Shown: positions 1-7,666, numbered from the stretch's first letter. The stretch is DNA of 17,507 bases from Treponema sp. UBA6988 (GCA_002448445.1 DJYC01000107.1:12765-30271), one strand, 5' to 3'. Notes: generated by a model from the sequence alone, not told the origin. Made by a program: numbers and translations.

Positions 1-76
1 TCCGCCTTTCGGCTCCATTGCCTTTGGCAACGCTTCGCGCCCCTACGATCGGGCGTAGGTTTGTTGGCAAGATCAC
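1..76 (+). repeat. Structured intergenic repeat, copy A (cut by the window edge)
   Basis: This copy holds, in order, the small hairpins CCG-CCTTT-CGG, GCC-TTT-GGC and CGC-TTC-GCG, then the right-end block CCTACGATCGGGCGTAGG, which can itself pair CCTACG with CGTAGG. The same order of blocks appears at 10867-10958 and 12987-13070. The left end (the GCTTTCC block) lies outside the window. It sits just after the end of the P-type ATPase gene, whose transcript would read it in reverse. Function unknown; a terminator or mRNA-end structure is possible, but no T-tract follows. Confidence 0.75.
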
Positions 77-79
77 CTC

Positions 80-2254
80 TTAAGAGTCAATTTTCTTTGT
101 GTACATAAGCCTTGTGGCATTCAGTACTGCAAGCATTGTAACACCCACGTCCCCAAAGACAGCGGTCCACATGTTTGCAATTCCAAGAACTGCAAGAACA
201 ATTATTGCTGCCTTTATTCCAAGCGAGCCGAATATGTTTTGCCAAACAATACCCATAGTCCTCTTGCTGTGGCTTATTGCAACTGCACTTTTGCTTGGCT
301 TGTCATCCATAAGCACAACATCAGCGGCCTCTATTGCGGCATCACTTCCCATTGCACCCATGGCAATTCCAACATCCGCGCGTGTAAGGACAGGGGCGTC
401 ATTTATTCCGTCTCCCACAAACAAAAGCACTCCTTCGTTTTTAAGAAGCTCTTCCACCTTGCAAACCTTGTCCTGGGGAAGAAGCTCCGCATAATATTTG
501 TCTATGCCTGTTTTTGCTGCAAGGCTGGCGGCAACCTTTTCTGAATCCCCTGTAAGCATTACAGTAGTTTTTACCCCTGCCTTACGCAGCATGGAAACAG
601 TCTTTTTGGCATCGTCCTTTTCCGCATCGCTTATAATTATGTGTCCGCAGTATATTCCATCCTTTGCCACGTGAACCATAGTTCCTTCACCGCATCCTTC
701 CTTTTTGCAAGGAACAAGGCCTTGAACTTTTTCCTTTTGCATAAGGGCACTGTTGCCAACAAGAACCTTGCTTCCTTCTATGGTGCATTTTATTCCGTGG
801 CCTGTAATCTCCTGGGTGTCGTTTACGGTTATTGTTTTGCAAAGGGGGCAGCTGTGGGCATTCCTTAGCGAACGTGATATTGGGTGGTTGGAGTAGTATT
901 CCGTGTGGGTTGCAATTGCAAGAAGTTCCTCCGCATTCATTTTGCTTTCGTCTGCCGGGTGGATTGCGCTTACTTCAAATGTTCCCTTGGTAAGGGTTCC
1001 TGTCTTGTCAAAAACAACAGTCTTTGCCTTGGATAGCTGCTCAAGATAGTTTGCACCCTTTATAAGAATGCCGCTTTTTCCAGCCCTGCCTATTCCCGCA
1101 AAGAATGTGAGTGGAACAGATATTACAAGTGCGCATGGGCAAGACACAACCAAAAGTTCCAGAGCTCTGTAAACCCAAAGCTTCCATATTGCAGAAGAAT
1201 TTATTCCTGTTATAAAGAAGCTTACCAGTGGCGGCACTATTGCAACAAGAAGGGCAAGTGCGCATACAAAGGGGGTGTAGACTTTTGCAATACGGCTTAC
1301 AAACTTTTGCGTGTGGCTCTTTTTTTTCTGTGCATCCTTTACCATTTGTATTATTCGGGAAGCCGAGCTTTCTCCAAGAAGCTTTGTAACTTCCACCTGA
1401 ACCTGTCCGCTTGTGCTTATAAAGCCGGAGAGTATGTCGTCTCCCTGCAAGAGTTCTCTTGGAACAGATTCTCCGGTAAGGGCTGATGTATCTGCCAAGG
1501 TTGTACCCTGAACAATCTTTCCGTCAAGAGGAACCCTTTCTCCCGGACGGACAATTATTGTTTCTCCAATGGCAACATCTGCTGCGTCAACAGTTTCTTC
1601 TTTTCCGTTGCGGAGGACACATGCCTTGTCCGCCCTTATGCTAACAAGCTTTGTTATTGAATGTTTTGCAGAGTCAACTGCCTTGTCTTCAAGAAATTCC
1701 CCAAGACTAAAAAGAAGCATTACTGCAACCGCTTCTGAATATTCACCAAGGATTATTGCTCCAATCGTGGAAACACCCATGAGGGTTTCTTCCGTAAAGA
1801 AATTTCCCTTTGCTATGTTCCTAATCATTCCGTGAAGCACTTCCTTTCCGCATTTAAGGTAGGCCAGGGCATAGAGGGCAAGGTATGCCGCTCTTATTGC
1901 AAGGAAAATCTTTTCGTTTCCCTTTGCAATAGGTCCGTTAAAAGAAAAGAAAGGCAGTTTTTCCAAGAGTAGGGCAGCAATAAAGATAATTGCTACAAGG
2001 ATTATTTTTTTTAGGGAACCTTCCTCTTCTTCTTCCTCTTCGTCATCATCTTCTTCCCCATGCTCGCGGTGGTGATGGTGGTGATCATCTTCATCATCAT
2101 CGTCATCGTCATCGTCATCGTCGTCTTCGCAGTGGCAGTGGTGGCAGGAATGCTTTTCGTGGCTGCTGCACTTTTCTCCGTTTTTTTCCAGAACCTTTTC
2201 TGCTGTATTTTCCTTTGCCTCTTCAATATTTTCTGCGTCAGTTTTTAAAGCCAT
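80..2254 (-). CDS. Zn/Cd/Pb-exporting P1B-type ATPase with a His/acid-rich N-terminus
   Basis: ATP-driven metal efflux pump of the inner membrane, 724 aa. Visible motifs are the actuator TGES (260-263), the metal-path CPC (372-374), the phosphorylation motif DKTGT (416-420), the HP pair (457-458) and GDGIND (614-619). K681 and D702 in the last two membrane helices fit the P1B-2 (ZntA/CadA) subgroup for Zn, Cd and Pb. There is no usual CxxC heavy-metal domain; residues 30-79 instead hold a Cys/His cluster, a long Asp run, five His and a Glu run. The ATG follows AAGGAG, and only 3 bases separate it from the stop of the ArsR-type gene upstream, so the pair is one operon. Metal-induced expression through that repressor is inferred. 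The exact metal cannot be settled from sequence; cadA and zntA are both plausible names. Confidence 0.93.
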   Translation of the reverse strand: MALKTDAENIEEAKENTAEKVLEKNGEKCSSHEKHSCHHCHCEDDDDDDDDDDDEDDHHHHHREHGEEDDDEEEEEEEGSLKKIILVAIIFIAALLLEKLPFFSFNGPIAKGNEKIFLAIRAAYLALYALAYLKCGKEVLHGMIRNIAKGNFFTEETLMGVSTIGAIILGEYSEAVAVMLLFSLGEFLEDKAVDSAKHSITKLVSIRADKACVLRNGKEETVDAADVAIGETIIVRPGERVPLDGKIVQGTTLADTSALTGESVPRELLQGDDILSGFISTSGQVQVEVTKLLGESSASRIIQMVKDAQKKKSHTQKFVSRIAKVYTPFVCALALLVAIVPPLVSFFITGINSSAIWKLWVYRALELLVVSCPCALVISVPLTFFAGIGRAGKSGILIKGANYLEQLSKAKTVVFDKTGTLTKGTFEVSAIHPADESKMNAEELLAIATHTEYYSNHPISRSLRNAHSCPLCKTITVNDTQEITGHGIKCTIEGSKVLVGNSALMQKEKVQGLVPCKKEGCGEGTMVHVAKDGIYCGHIIISDAEKDDAKKTVSMLRKAGVKTTVMLTGDSEKVAASLAAKTGIDKYYAELLPQDKVCKVEELLKNEGVLLFVGDGINDAPVLTRADVGIAMGAMGSDAAIEAADVVLMDDKPSKSAVAISHSKRTMGIVWQNIFGSLGIKAAIIVLAVLGIANMWTAVFGDVGVTMLAVLNATRLMYTKKIDS

Positions 2255-2257
2255 CTT

Positions 2258-2584
2258 TTACTCCTTGCCGTTTTTTTCCAGTGTGTGTTCCATTCCTATG
2301 CTAAGGATTTTTTCTACATGGTCATCATCCAGTGAATAGAGGATTGATTTTCCTTCGCGCCTGTTTTTTATTAGCCCGTTCAGCTTAAGAACCCTAAGCT
2401 GCTGGCTTACCGCCGGCTGGGTTATTGCAAGTGCGTCCACAAGCTCCCCCACGTTTTTTTCGCCGGATGTTAGCGCAAAAAGAATTTTTATCCTTGTAGA
2501 ATCCCCGAATATTTTAAAAAGGTCTGCAAGCTGAAAGAGCGTTTTTTCGCTATAGGATTTCTTTTCCTTTTTGACAGCTGCCAT
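2258..2584 (-). CDS. ArsR/SmtB-family metal-sensing repressor
   Basis: DNA-binding repressor of 108 aa with a winged helix: the recognition region is AITQPAVSQQLRVLKLNGLI, followed by a wing with NRREGKSILYSL. The last helix has the spacing D-x-H, then His 11 residues later, then Glu 3 further on (DDH...MEHTLE). This is the alpha-5 zinc site of SmtB/CzrA-type sensors. The Cys motif of CadC/ArsR alpha-3 is absent, so Zn (or Co/Ni) sensing is more likely than Cd/Pb thiol sensing. The start has a strong AAGGAGG about 6 bases upstream. It lies directly before the P-type ATPase and probably represses both genes from the promoter at 2625-2654 until metal binds. Confidence 0.92.
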   Translation of the reverse strand: MAAVKKEKKSYSEKTLFQLADLFKIFGDSTRIKILFALTSGEKNVGELVDALAITQPAVSQQLRVLKLNGLIKNRREGKSILYSLDDDHVEKILSIGMEHTLEKNGKE

Positions 2585-2624
2585 GGCATCCTCCTTGAAT
2601 ATTGTAATTCTTAATTATATGAAT

Positions 2625-2654
2625 ATATTAGTATATGATTATATGTTTTGTCAA
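2625..2654 (-). promoter_or_regulatory. Promoter (and probable operator) of the arsR-type/P-type ATPase operon
   Basis: On the minus strand there is a perfect -35 TTGACA (2654-2649), an 18-base spacer and a -10 TAATAT (2630-2625), about 40 bases before the repressor start. The spacer and the bases after the -10 carry repeated TCATATA units 16 bases apart, a half-site type often bound by SmtB/CzrA-like repressors. A clean 12-2-12 inverted repeat is not seen, so the operator part is tentative. Confidence 0.7.
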
Positions 2655-2671
2655 GGGGTTTTCTTACAGAA

Positions 2672-2730
2672 TCTACGCTCCTAAATGGTGGTGGGCGCAG
2701 GCCTAACATCCGAATTTGAGCGTATGTTAT
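2672..2730 (-). other. Bulged stem-loop just after the 227-aa gene (attC-like look, unproven)
   Basis: On the minus strand the 227-aa gene stops inside ACATAAC, followed by ATACGCTCAAATTCGGAT and GTTAGGC. Two pairings are possible: TAACAT with ATGTTA (short hairpin), or TACGCTC-AAAT with ATTT-AG-GAGCGTA (11 pairs, 2-base bulge). GTTAGGC fits the GTTRRRY recombination box of integron attC sites and ACATAAC nearly fits RYYYAAC, but the arms do not match a full attC. No T-tract follows, so it is not a typical terminator. Confidence 0.3.
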
Positions 2731-3410
2731 GTGATTATACATTTTTTAGACATTTCATCAAAAAAATCTTCCATGGCAAAATAGAAATTTATCTTATTTA
2801 CTCCAAGTTTGATTTCTTTATCAATTGAAAATATATAAGAAGTTCCATCTATACATTCACGTTTTCTACATTTAATATCTTCCCAGCGGAATTGCTTATT
2901 AGTTTTTAAATTTGTTATTCCATTCATATCGCATCTAATTTTGTATTTTGCACAATGAATTTCAAATCCATTTCTTTTCATGTCTTCAACTTTTTCTTGT
3001 GTTTCTGCGTAAAACTGCTTTTTCAGTATTTCAGAAAAATCACAAACAAATTTCATACCAGAAAATGGAATCATCATTTTACTGTCATTAGAATACAAAA
3101 TTATATGGTTTCCATCTGAACCGAGCGAAACCTCATATTTTTTTATTTCTGAGAAAAACATTTTTTTCTCTTTAAAAAGAAAATTTCTTCTTGAAATATG
3201 ATCATCAAAAATTTTTATTTTGCGAAAGACTTCAGATAGTAAAAATAAATCTCCTATAGTCATTAATATACCAATAACAACTACAAGATTATCTGTTTTA
3301 TCTTCACGGATTATTCCAGAAAGTGTTCCAAAAATCATCCATAAAGATAAAAGAAGGCCTGGAATCAATATAAAGAAAAATGCATTTGAATAACTTTTGT
3401 ATTTTTTCAT
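2727..3410 (-). CDS. Hypothetical membrane protein with two N-terminal helices
   Basis: 227 aa. Two hydrophobic helices (about 9-33 and 41-60) are followed by a soluble part of about 165 residues rich in beta-strand-like segments (for example KKYEVSLGSDGNHIILYS). The layout, a helical hairpin then a cytoplasmic beta domain, is like bacterial PH-type (YcxB/bPH) proteins, but I cannot assign the family from sequence. The start has GGAGAA 5 bases upstream. It is the last gene of the minus-strand run, 90 bases after the DUF805 gene. Base composition is markedly AT-richer than the metal operon or fhs, and codons ending in A/T dominate, which may mean later acquisition. Function unknown. Confidence 0.75.
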   Translation of the reverse strand: MKKYKSYSNAFFFILIPGLLLSLWMIFGTLSGIIREDKTDNLVVVIGILMTIGDLFLLSEVFRKIKIFDDHISRRNFLFKEKKMFFSEIKKYEVSLGSDGNHIILYSNDSKMMIPFSGMKFVCDFSEILKKQFYAETQEKVEDMKRNGFEIHCAKYKIRCDMNGITNLKTNKQFRWEDIKCRKRECIDGTSYIFSIDKEIKLGVNKINFYFAMEDFFDEMSKKCIIT

Positions 3411-3500
3411 TTCTTCTCCAAATGTGATATTCTACTTCAAATATCCGTAGCATTCCACATGAGCGTCATCAGCAAAAATCTTTTTCATTCTGAATTTCTT

Positions 3501-4625
3501 CTAAAATCTTCTCCAAAGTAAACGGATGATTTGTATAACATAAAATAAATAAATGGTGCTGAAGAAAATTAAAACTGACATTCCTATTGCGTTTGAAATT
3601 GAATGAATGACTTTTCCATCGCGGTATTCGCTTGATTCTGCTGATGGCATTAAAGCTATGATAAATGAAACAATTGGAATTGCGATGAAAAAGCCTCTTT
3701 TTCCTGCATCATGCATTCGGCGGACTCCGGCACTAACAATTGCAGGCATTATAATAAGTGAAAATATACAAAAAATACTCTGTAAAAGACGATAGGCGGA
3801 AAGCATGTATTTTGTAAGCATAATATTTGAAAAAACAAAAAAAAGAATTAGTATCACATAACAGAATAAAATGAAGTACCAATATTCAGATCTGCTTGCA
3901 CAACCTTTAAATGAAAACGATTTTTTGAAGCAGGTTTTTATGGCCTGAAAAAATCCAGTAGTTTTTACAGCAGCAGGATTCTCATTCTGTGGGGCAGGTA
4001 CAGCTTGGACTTCTGGTTCAACAGATTGATTTTTTACTTCTTGGTTTAATACCTGCGTTCCTTTTATAAAACCTGTAAGAACAAGCAATCCAGCAACAAA
4101 ACCCAATACTTCAAAAATCAGATCCAAAAGCGGAATTTGATTGTAATTAAAAATAACGAATTTAATATACTGAAAAATAGAATAAAACCCGCCTAAGGGG
4201 AAACGGAGTAGAAATTTGCCTAAGGATTCCTCAACTGCCAAATGAAACAGCCTTATTGCATCAGGGTAATAAACCGGAATCAAACTCCAGCAAAACCTGG
4301 CAATAGGCCAGTACAAAGCATTTGTTACATAAAAAGCAAAAATCCCGACCCATAAGGCTCGAATTTTGGAGAATCCTACAGAAGGCTTTGTACGGGAAAA
4401 AAATATAAGAAAAATTCCTGGAAAGATTGAAAATATCAATTGAAGAATAACTCCAATGATTTTTTGAAATTTATCAGCGGCAATTTTTTCCGCCCAATCT
4501 CCAGTCGCAGAATATGCATTAAGATAGTCAAAATAAAATTTGATTCCAATTATATTCAACAAAAGTGCAAGCAAAGTTCCTGCAAAGAATAAAAATGCTG
4601 TGTACAAAACTTTTTTGTTTTTCAT
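3501..4625 (-). CDS. DUF805-domain multi-pass membrane protein
   Basis: 374 aa. The first half (about 1-195) has around five membrane helices of no recognised family. A Pro/Glu/Gln-rich linker (about 196-222) leads into a C-terminal DUF805 domain (about 225-372). That domain is marked by the signature GCASRSEYWYF at 241-251 and VRRMHDAGKRGFF at 301-313, each next to membrane helices. DUF805 proteins are small inner-membrane proteins of unknown function (YhaH/YhaI type); the long N-terminal membrane half is unusual for them. It begins 4 bases after the stop of the 162-aa gene and has no clear ribosome binding site, so translation is probably coupled. AT-rich like its downstream neighbour. Confidence 0.85.
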   Translation of the reverse strand: MKNKKVLYTAFLFFAGTLLALLLNIIGIKFYFDYLNAYSATGDWAEKIAADKFQKIIGVILQLIFSIFPGIFLIFFSRTKPSVGFSKIRALWVGIFAFYVTNALYWPIARFCWSLIPVYYPDAIRLFHLAVEESLGKFLLRFPLGGFYSIFQYIKFVIFNYNQIPLLDLIFEVLGFVAGLLVLTGFIKGTQVLNQEVKNQSVEPEVQAVPAPQNENPAAVKTTGFFQAIKTCFKKSFSFKGCASRSEYWYFILFCYVILILFFVFSNIMLTKYMLSAYRLLQSIFCIFSLIIMPAIVSAGVRRMHDAGKRGFFIAIPIVSFIIALMPSAESSEYRDGKVIHSISNAIGMSVLIFFSTIYLFYVIQIIRLLWRRF

Positions 4626-4629
4626 TTTT

Positions 4630-5118
4630 TTAGTCTGCCGAGTCTAGCCCTTGTGAATTGCACTGGTCAAGCATTTGCCAAAGCTCAACGCAGCTGTTCT
4701 CTGCGCAAAAGTCTTCTATTAATTTGTTGAGTTCATCGGAGATAAGTTTTTTCTGGGTAGGCTTAAAGATGTTCCTTAAAAAGCTTGGTGTCTTTGACTT
4801 TTTTTCCCTTTCGTCGCGGATTTCCTGGAAGATATTGGACTGAACCTGCTCCTGGATAAGCTCAAGCGCATCGGAACTGTCCTCGTTCTTTAGCGTAAGG
4901 TAAACCGATGCGAGTGGCAAAAAGTCAAAGTCCGTCTTTTTTACTGCGGAAAAGCGGGGGCCGTATTTGTACATGATTCCGTCATACCTTGCTCCAATCT
5001 TCCGCCAGATTGCATCTACGGTAAAGCTGTCGTATTTGATTATGAGCTGGTTGTTCAGGTTTTCAAATTTTTTGTTGCCAGTAAAATACTTTGTCCCGCT
5101 TTTCACTTTTTCCTCCAT
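4630..5118 (-). CDS. Hypothetical 162-aa soluble protein
   Basis: I do not recognise this family. It is a charged, soluble protein without a signal peptide or membrane helix. A likely folded N-terminal half (about 10-90, containing FTVDAIWRKIGARYDGIMYK) is followed by a Lys-rich stretch (about 104-125) and a helical C-terminus with Cys residues (ENSCVELWQMLDQC). It begins 9 bases after the stop of formate-tetrahydrofolate ligase and ends 4 bases before the DUF805 gene, so it is almost certainly translated within the same operon. The tight spacing suggests it could act with the DUF805 membrane protein, but this is inference. Confidence 0.75.
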   Translation of the reverse strand: MEEKVKSGTKYFTGNKKFENLNNQLIIKYDSFTVDAIWRKIGARYDGIMYKYGPRFSAVKKTDFDFLPLASVYLTLKNEDSSDALELIQEQVQSNIFQEIRDEREKKSKTPSFLRNIFKPTQKKLISDELNKLIEDFCAENSCVELWQMLDQCNSQGLDSAD

Positions 5119-5127
5119 TCACTTCTG

Positions 5128-6807
5128 TTAGAAGAGCCCGCTGATTGTTCCTTCGTCGTCCACGTCTATGTTAAGGGCGGCTGGCAGCTTTGGAAGACCA
5201 GGCATGTCCACTATGTCTCCCGCAAACACAACTACGAATCCTGCTCCGCTGTATAGCTGGGCATCGCGTACCGGGAATGCATATCCTTCTGGTGCACCTG
5301 TAAGGGCTTTGTCGTGGCTTATTGAATTCTGCGTCTTTGCCATGCAGATAGGAAGGTTTCCGTAGCCCTCCGCCTGGAAGCGGGTAAGTTTTTTCTTAGC
5401 CTTGTCGTCAAATTCAACGGAAGAGGCATGGTAAATCTCTTTTGCAAGAACCTGAACCTTTTCTATTAACGGAAGGTTGTCTGAATAAAGCAGCTTGAAT
5501 TCATTCTTCTTTTCCGTAATTCCAACAATTTTTTCTGCAAGCTCCGTGGCGCCTTCTCCACCCTTTGCCCATCCTTCGCAGAGGATTGCATCCGTTTTTT
5601 CTGCGGCACAGAGTTTTTTTACAAGTTCAATTTCTGCGTCTGTGTCCGAGATGAATTTGTTGATTGCAACCACAACCCCCACGCCAAATTTTTTTACGTT
5701 CTGAATGTGAGCCATTAGGTTTGCAAAGCCTTTTTCAAGAGCCCCAAGGTTTTCTTCACCAAGGTCTTTCTTTGCAACGCCGCCGTGCATCTTCAGTGCC
5801 CTTATTGTTGCTACAATAACAGCTGCGTCTGGTGCAAGGCCGTTCTTGCGGCACTTTATGTCAAAGAATTTTTCTGCTCCCAAGTCAGCGGCAAAACCTG
5901 CTTCTGTTACAACATAGTCGCCTGTTGCAAGTGCGCACAAAGTTGCGTTTATTGAGTTGCAGCCGTGGGCAATGTTTGCAAAGGGCCCACCGTGTATAAA
6001 GGCTGGTGTCTTTTCCAAAGTCTGCACAAGGTTTGGCCTTATTGCGTCCTTCAGTAGCGCGGCAATTGCTCCTGTGCAGTTAAGCTGTCCAAAGGTAACG
6101 CTTTCTTTAGTGTATGTTTCACCGATTGTAATTGCGCTAATTCTTTCTTTTAACTCACTGATTGTGCGGCTAAGGCAAACACATGCCATTATTTCGCTTG
6201 CTACGGAAATCTGGAAGTGGCTTTCGCGGGGAACACCGTCTATCCTGCTTCCAAGCCCAAGAATTACGTTGCGCAAGGCACGGTCGTTCAGGTCTACGCA
6301 GCGTTTCCAAGAAATTGTTCTGGGGTCAATGCCAAGGTCGTTTCCCTGCTGAATGTGGTTGTCTATGAGTGCTGCCATCAGGTTGTTTGCGGCAGTGATT
6401 GCGTGGATGTCGCCTGTAAAGTGCAGGTTGATGTCTTCCATAGGAACAACCTGGGCATAACCTCCGCCACAGGCACCTCCCTTTATTCCAAAGCAGGGAC
6501 CCAGTGAAGGCTCTCGCAGGGCAATAACGCTCTTCTTTCCGATTTTGCGGAGCGCATCACCAAGTGCAATAGTTACGGTGGACTTTCCTTCTCCAGCGGC
6601 AGTCGGAGTCATGGCTGTAACAAGGACAAGCTTTCCCCTTGTAGCAGGGTTTGCCGCCTTTTTCTGAAGCTCCGTTAGTTTTGCAAAAGAAATCTTTGCC
6701 TTGTACTTTCCGTAAAAGTCAAGGTCGCTTTCTGCTACGCCAATCTTGGAAGCAACAGCCTCTATGTTTTCCATTATGTTCTTCTGGGCAATCTCAATGT
6801 CAGTCAT
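5128..6807 (-). CDS. fhs: Formate-tetrahydrofolate ligase
   Basis: Cytoplasmic enzyme that joins formate to tetrahydrofolate using ATP, giving 10-formyl-THF for purine, fMet and one-carbon supply; in acetogens it is also a step of CO2 fixation. The 559-aa length is normal. The nucleotide loop (TPTAAGEGKST, about 67-77) and the blocks REPSLGPCFGIKGGACGGGYAQ, NLHFTGDIHAITAANN and TPAFIHGGPFANIAHGCNS are clear. The ATG lies inside the end of the upstream pseudouridine synthase gene (8-base overlap ATGACTGA) with a weak AAAGGGG about 10 bases upstream, so translation is probably coupled. No other acetogenesis gene is in the window, so only a general one-carbon role is supported. Some termite-gut treponemes use this enzyme for acetogenesis. 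Confidence 0.97.
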   Translation of the reverse strand: MTDIEIAQKNIMENIEAVASKIGVAESDLDFYGKYKAKISFAKLTELQKKAANPATRGKLVLVTAMTPTAAGEGKSTVTIALGDALRKIGKKSVIALREPSLGPCFGIKGGACGGGYAQVVPMEDINLHFTGDIHAITAANNLMAALIDNHIQQGNDLGIDPRTISWKRCVDLNDRALRNVILGLGSRIDGVPRESHFQISVASEIMACVCLSRTISELKERISAITIGETYTKESVTFGQLNCTGAIAALLKDAIRPNLVQTLEKTPAFIHGGPFANIAHGCNSINATLCALATGDYVVTEAGFAADLGAEKFFDIKCRKNGLAPDAAVIVATIRALKMHGGVAKKDLGEENLGALEKGFANLMAHIQNVKKFGVGVVVAINKFISDTDAEIELVKKLCAAEKTDAILCEGWAKGGEGATELAEKIVGITEKKNEFKLLYSDNLPLIEKVQVLAKEIYHASSVEFDDKAKKKLTRFQAEGYGNLPICMAKTQNSISHDKALTGAPEGYAFPVRDAQLYSGAGFVVVFAGDIVDMPGLPKLPAALNIDVDDEGTISGLF

Positions 6808-7630
6808 CGCTTTTTAACCCCTTTCGTAAAAGATTAAGCTCATCATCCGTAAGCTCGCGGTATTCTCCGCTTTTCAAATTCTTGTCAAGCTCAAGCTCGT
6901 TCATTTTTATTCTTTTTAAATACACGACCTCGTTTCCCAAAGCCGCAAAAAGTCTTTTTACTTCGTGGAATTTTCCTTCAAAAACGGTAAGGGTGCAGAC
7001 TTCTTTGCAATCCACCTTTAGAGAGCCGTCTTCATTCTGGCCTCGCTCGTCCGTAAAGCCGCCGTTTCCCCATTCAAGTATGGCAGGAAGGCAGTCAGCT
7101 TCTCCGTCTTTTCCTTCTGCCGCAATGTGAATTCCCTTGGAAAGCTTTTCCTTGTAGGAATCTTTTGTGGCAGAATCAACTGCATCCCTAAGGTAAACAA
7201 GGTAGGTCTTTGGAATGCCTGACTTTGGGGATGTAATCTTGTGGTTCAACATTCCGTCCGTGGTAAGAATTAAAAGGCCTTCCGTGTCTGCGTCCAAGCG
7301 TCCGATGGAACTTAGCTCGCCACGCTCAAACCTGCGCGCTGCCTCGTCCTCCAGAAAAGAAAAAACAGTAAGGTGCATTCCGCTCCTTGCAGAGCAGACT
7401 GAACCCGCGCTTTTGTTCATCATGATGTAGAGCTCTTTTTTTATCTCCAGCGGAATTCCGTCCACGCTGATAACGTCGGTCAAAGTGTTCACACGTGTCT
7501 TTCCGTCCGTAACGACATTGCCGTTAACCGAGACGCACATCTTGTGAAGCATGCCTTTTACACGGCTTCTTGTGCCAAAACCGTTGTTGCTGAGAACCTT
7601 ATCCAAGCGCGAAATTTCTTCTTTAGCCAT
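6800..7630 (-). CDS. RsuA/RluB-family rRNA pseudouridine synthase
   Basis: Isomerises a specific rRNA uridine to pseudouridine. It has an N-terminal S4 RNA-binding domain (RLDKVLSNNG...MLHKMCVSVNG) and the catalytic motif GRLDADTEGLL with the nucleophile Asp about residue 113. The C-terminal motif EGKFHEVKRLFAALG is typical of the family. An insert of about 35 residues before that motif (EGKDGEADCLP...LKVDCKEVC) makes it a little longer than usual. I choose the ATG at 7630 (276 aa). The ATG at 7639 overlaps the -10 box of the promoter at 7638-7666, so it cannot be in the transcript, and neither start has a ribosome binding site. First gene of the operon with fhs. Closest to RsuA (16S rRNA) in character, but RluB is possible. 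Confidence 0.92.
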   Translation of the reverse strand: MAKEEISRLDKVLSNNGFGTRSRVKGMLHKMCVSVNGNVVTDGKTRVNTLTDVISVDGIPLEIKKELYIMMNKSAGSVCSARSGMHLTVFSFLEDEAARRFERGELSSIGRLDADTEGLLILTTDGMLNHKITSPKSGIPKTYLVYLRDAVDSATKDSYKEKLSKGIHIAAEGKDGEADCLPAILEWGNGGFTDERGQNEDGSLKVDCKEVCTLTVFEGKFHEVKRLFAALGNEVVYLKRIKMNELELDKNLKSGEYRELTDDELNLLRKGLKSDD

Positions 7631-7637
7631 CCACGCC

Positions 7638-7666
7638 ATTCTATCAGAAACGCCAATTATTTACAA
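7638..7666 (-). promoter_or_regulatory. Promoter of the rsuA-like/fhs operon, apparently leaderless
   Basis: Minus strand: -35 TTGTAA (7666-7661), 17-base spacer, -10 TAGAAT (7643-7638). Only 7 bases separate the -10 from the ATG at 7630, so transcription should start at or within a base of the start codon. The -35 directly abuts the stop codon of the PIN toxin gene (7667-7669). Confidence 0.7.

Noticed and set aside
2011..2304. Open frames opposite or beside the start of the P-type ATPase gene
   Set aside because: Low-complexity shadows (His/Arg or Met/Lys runs) of the Asp/His/Glu codon repeats.
2704..2729. Hairpin TAACATCCG...CGTATGTTA as a terminator of the 227-aa gene
   Set aside because: It overlaps the stop codon, has one mismatch and no T-tract on either strand.
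5128..6807. Wood-Ljungdahl acetogenesis cluster
   Set aside because: Only fhs is present; none of the folD, metF, CO dehydrogenase or related genes are nearby, so acetogenesis cannot be claimed.
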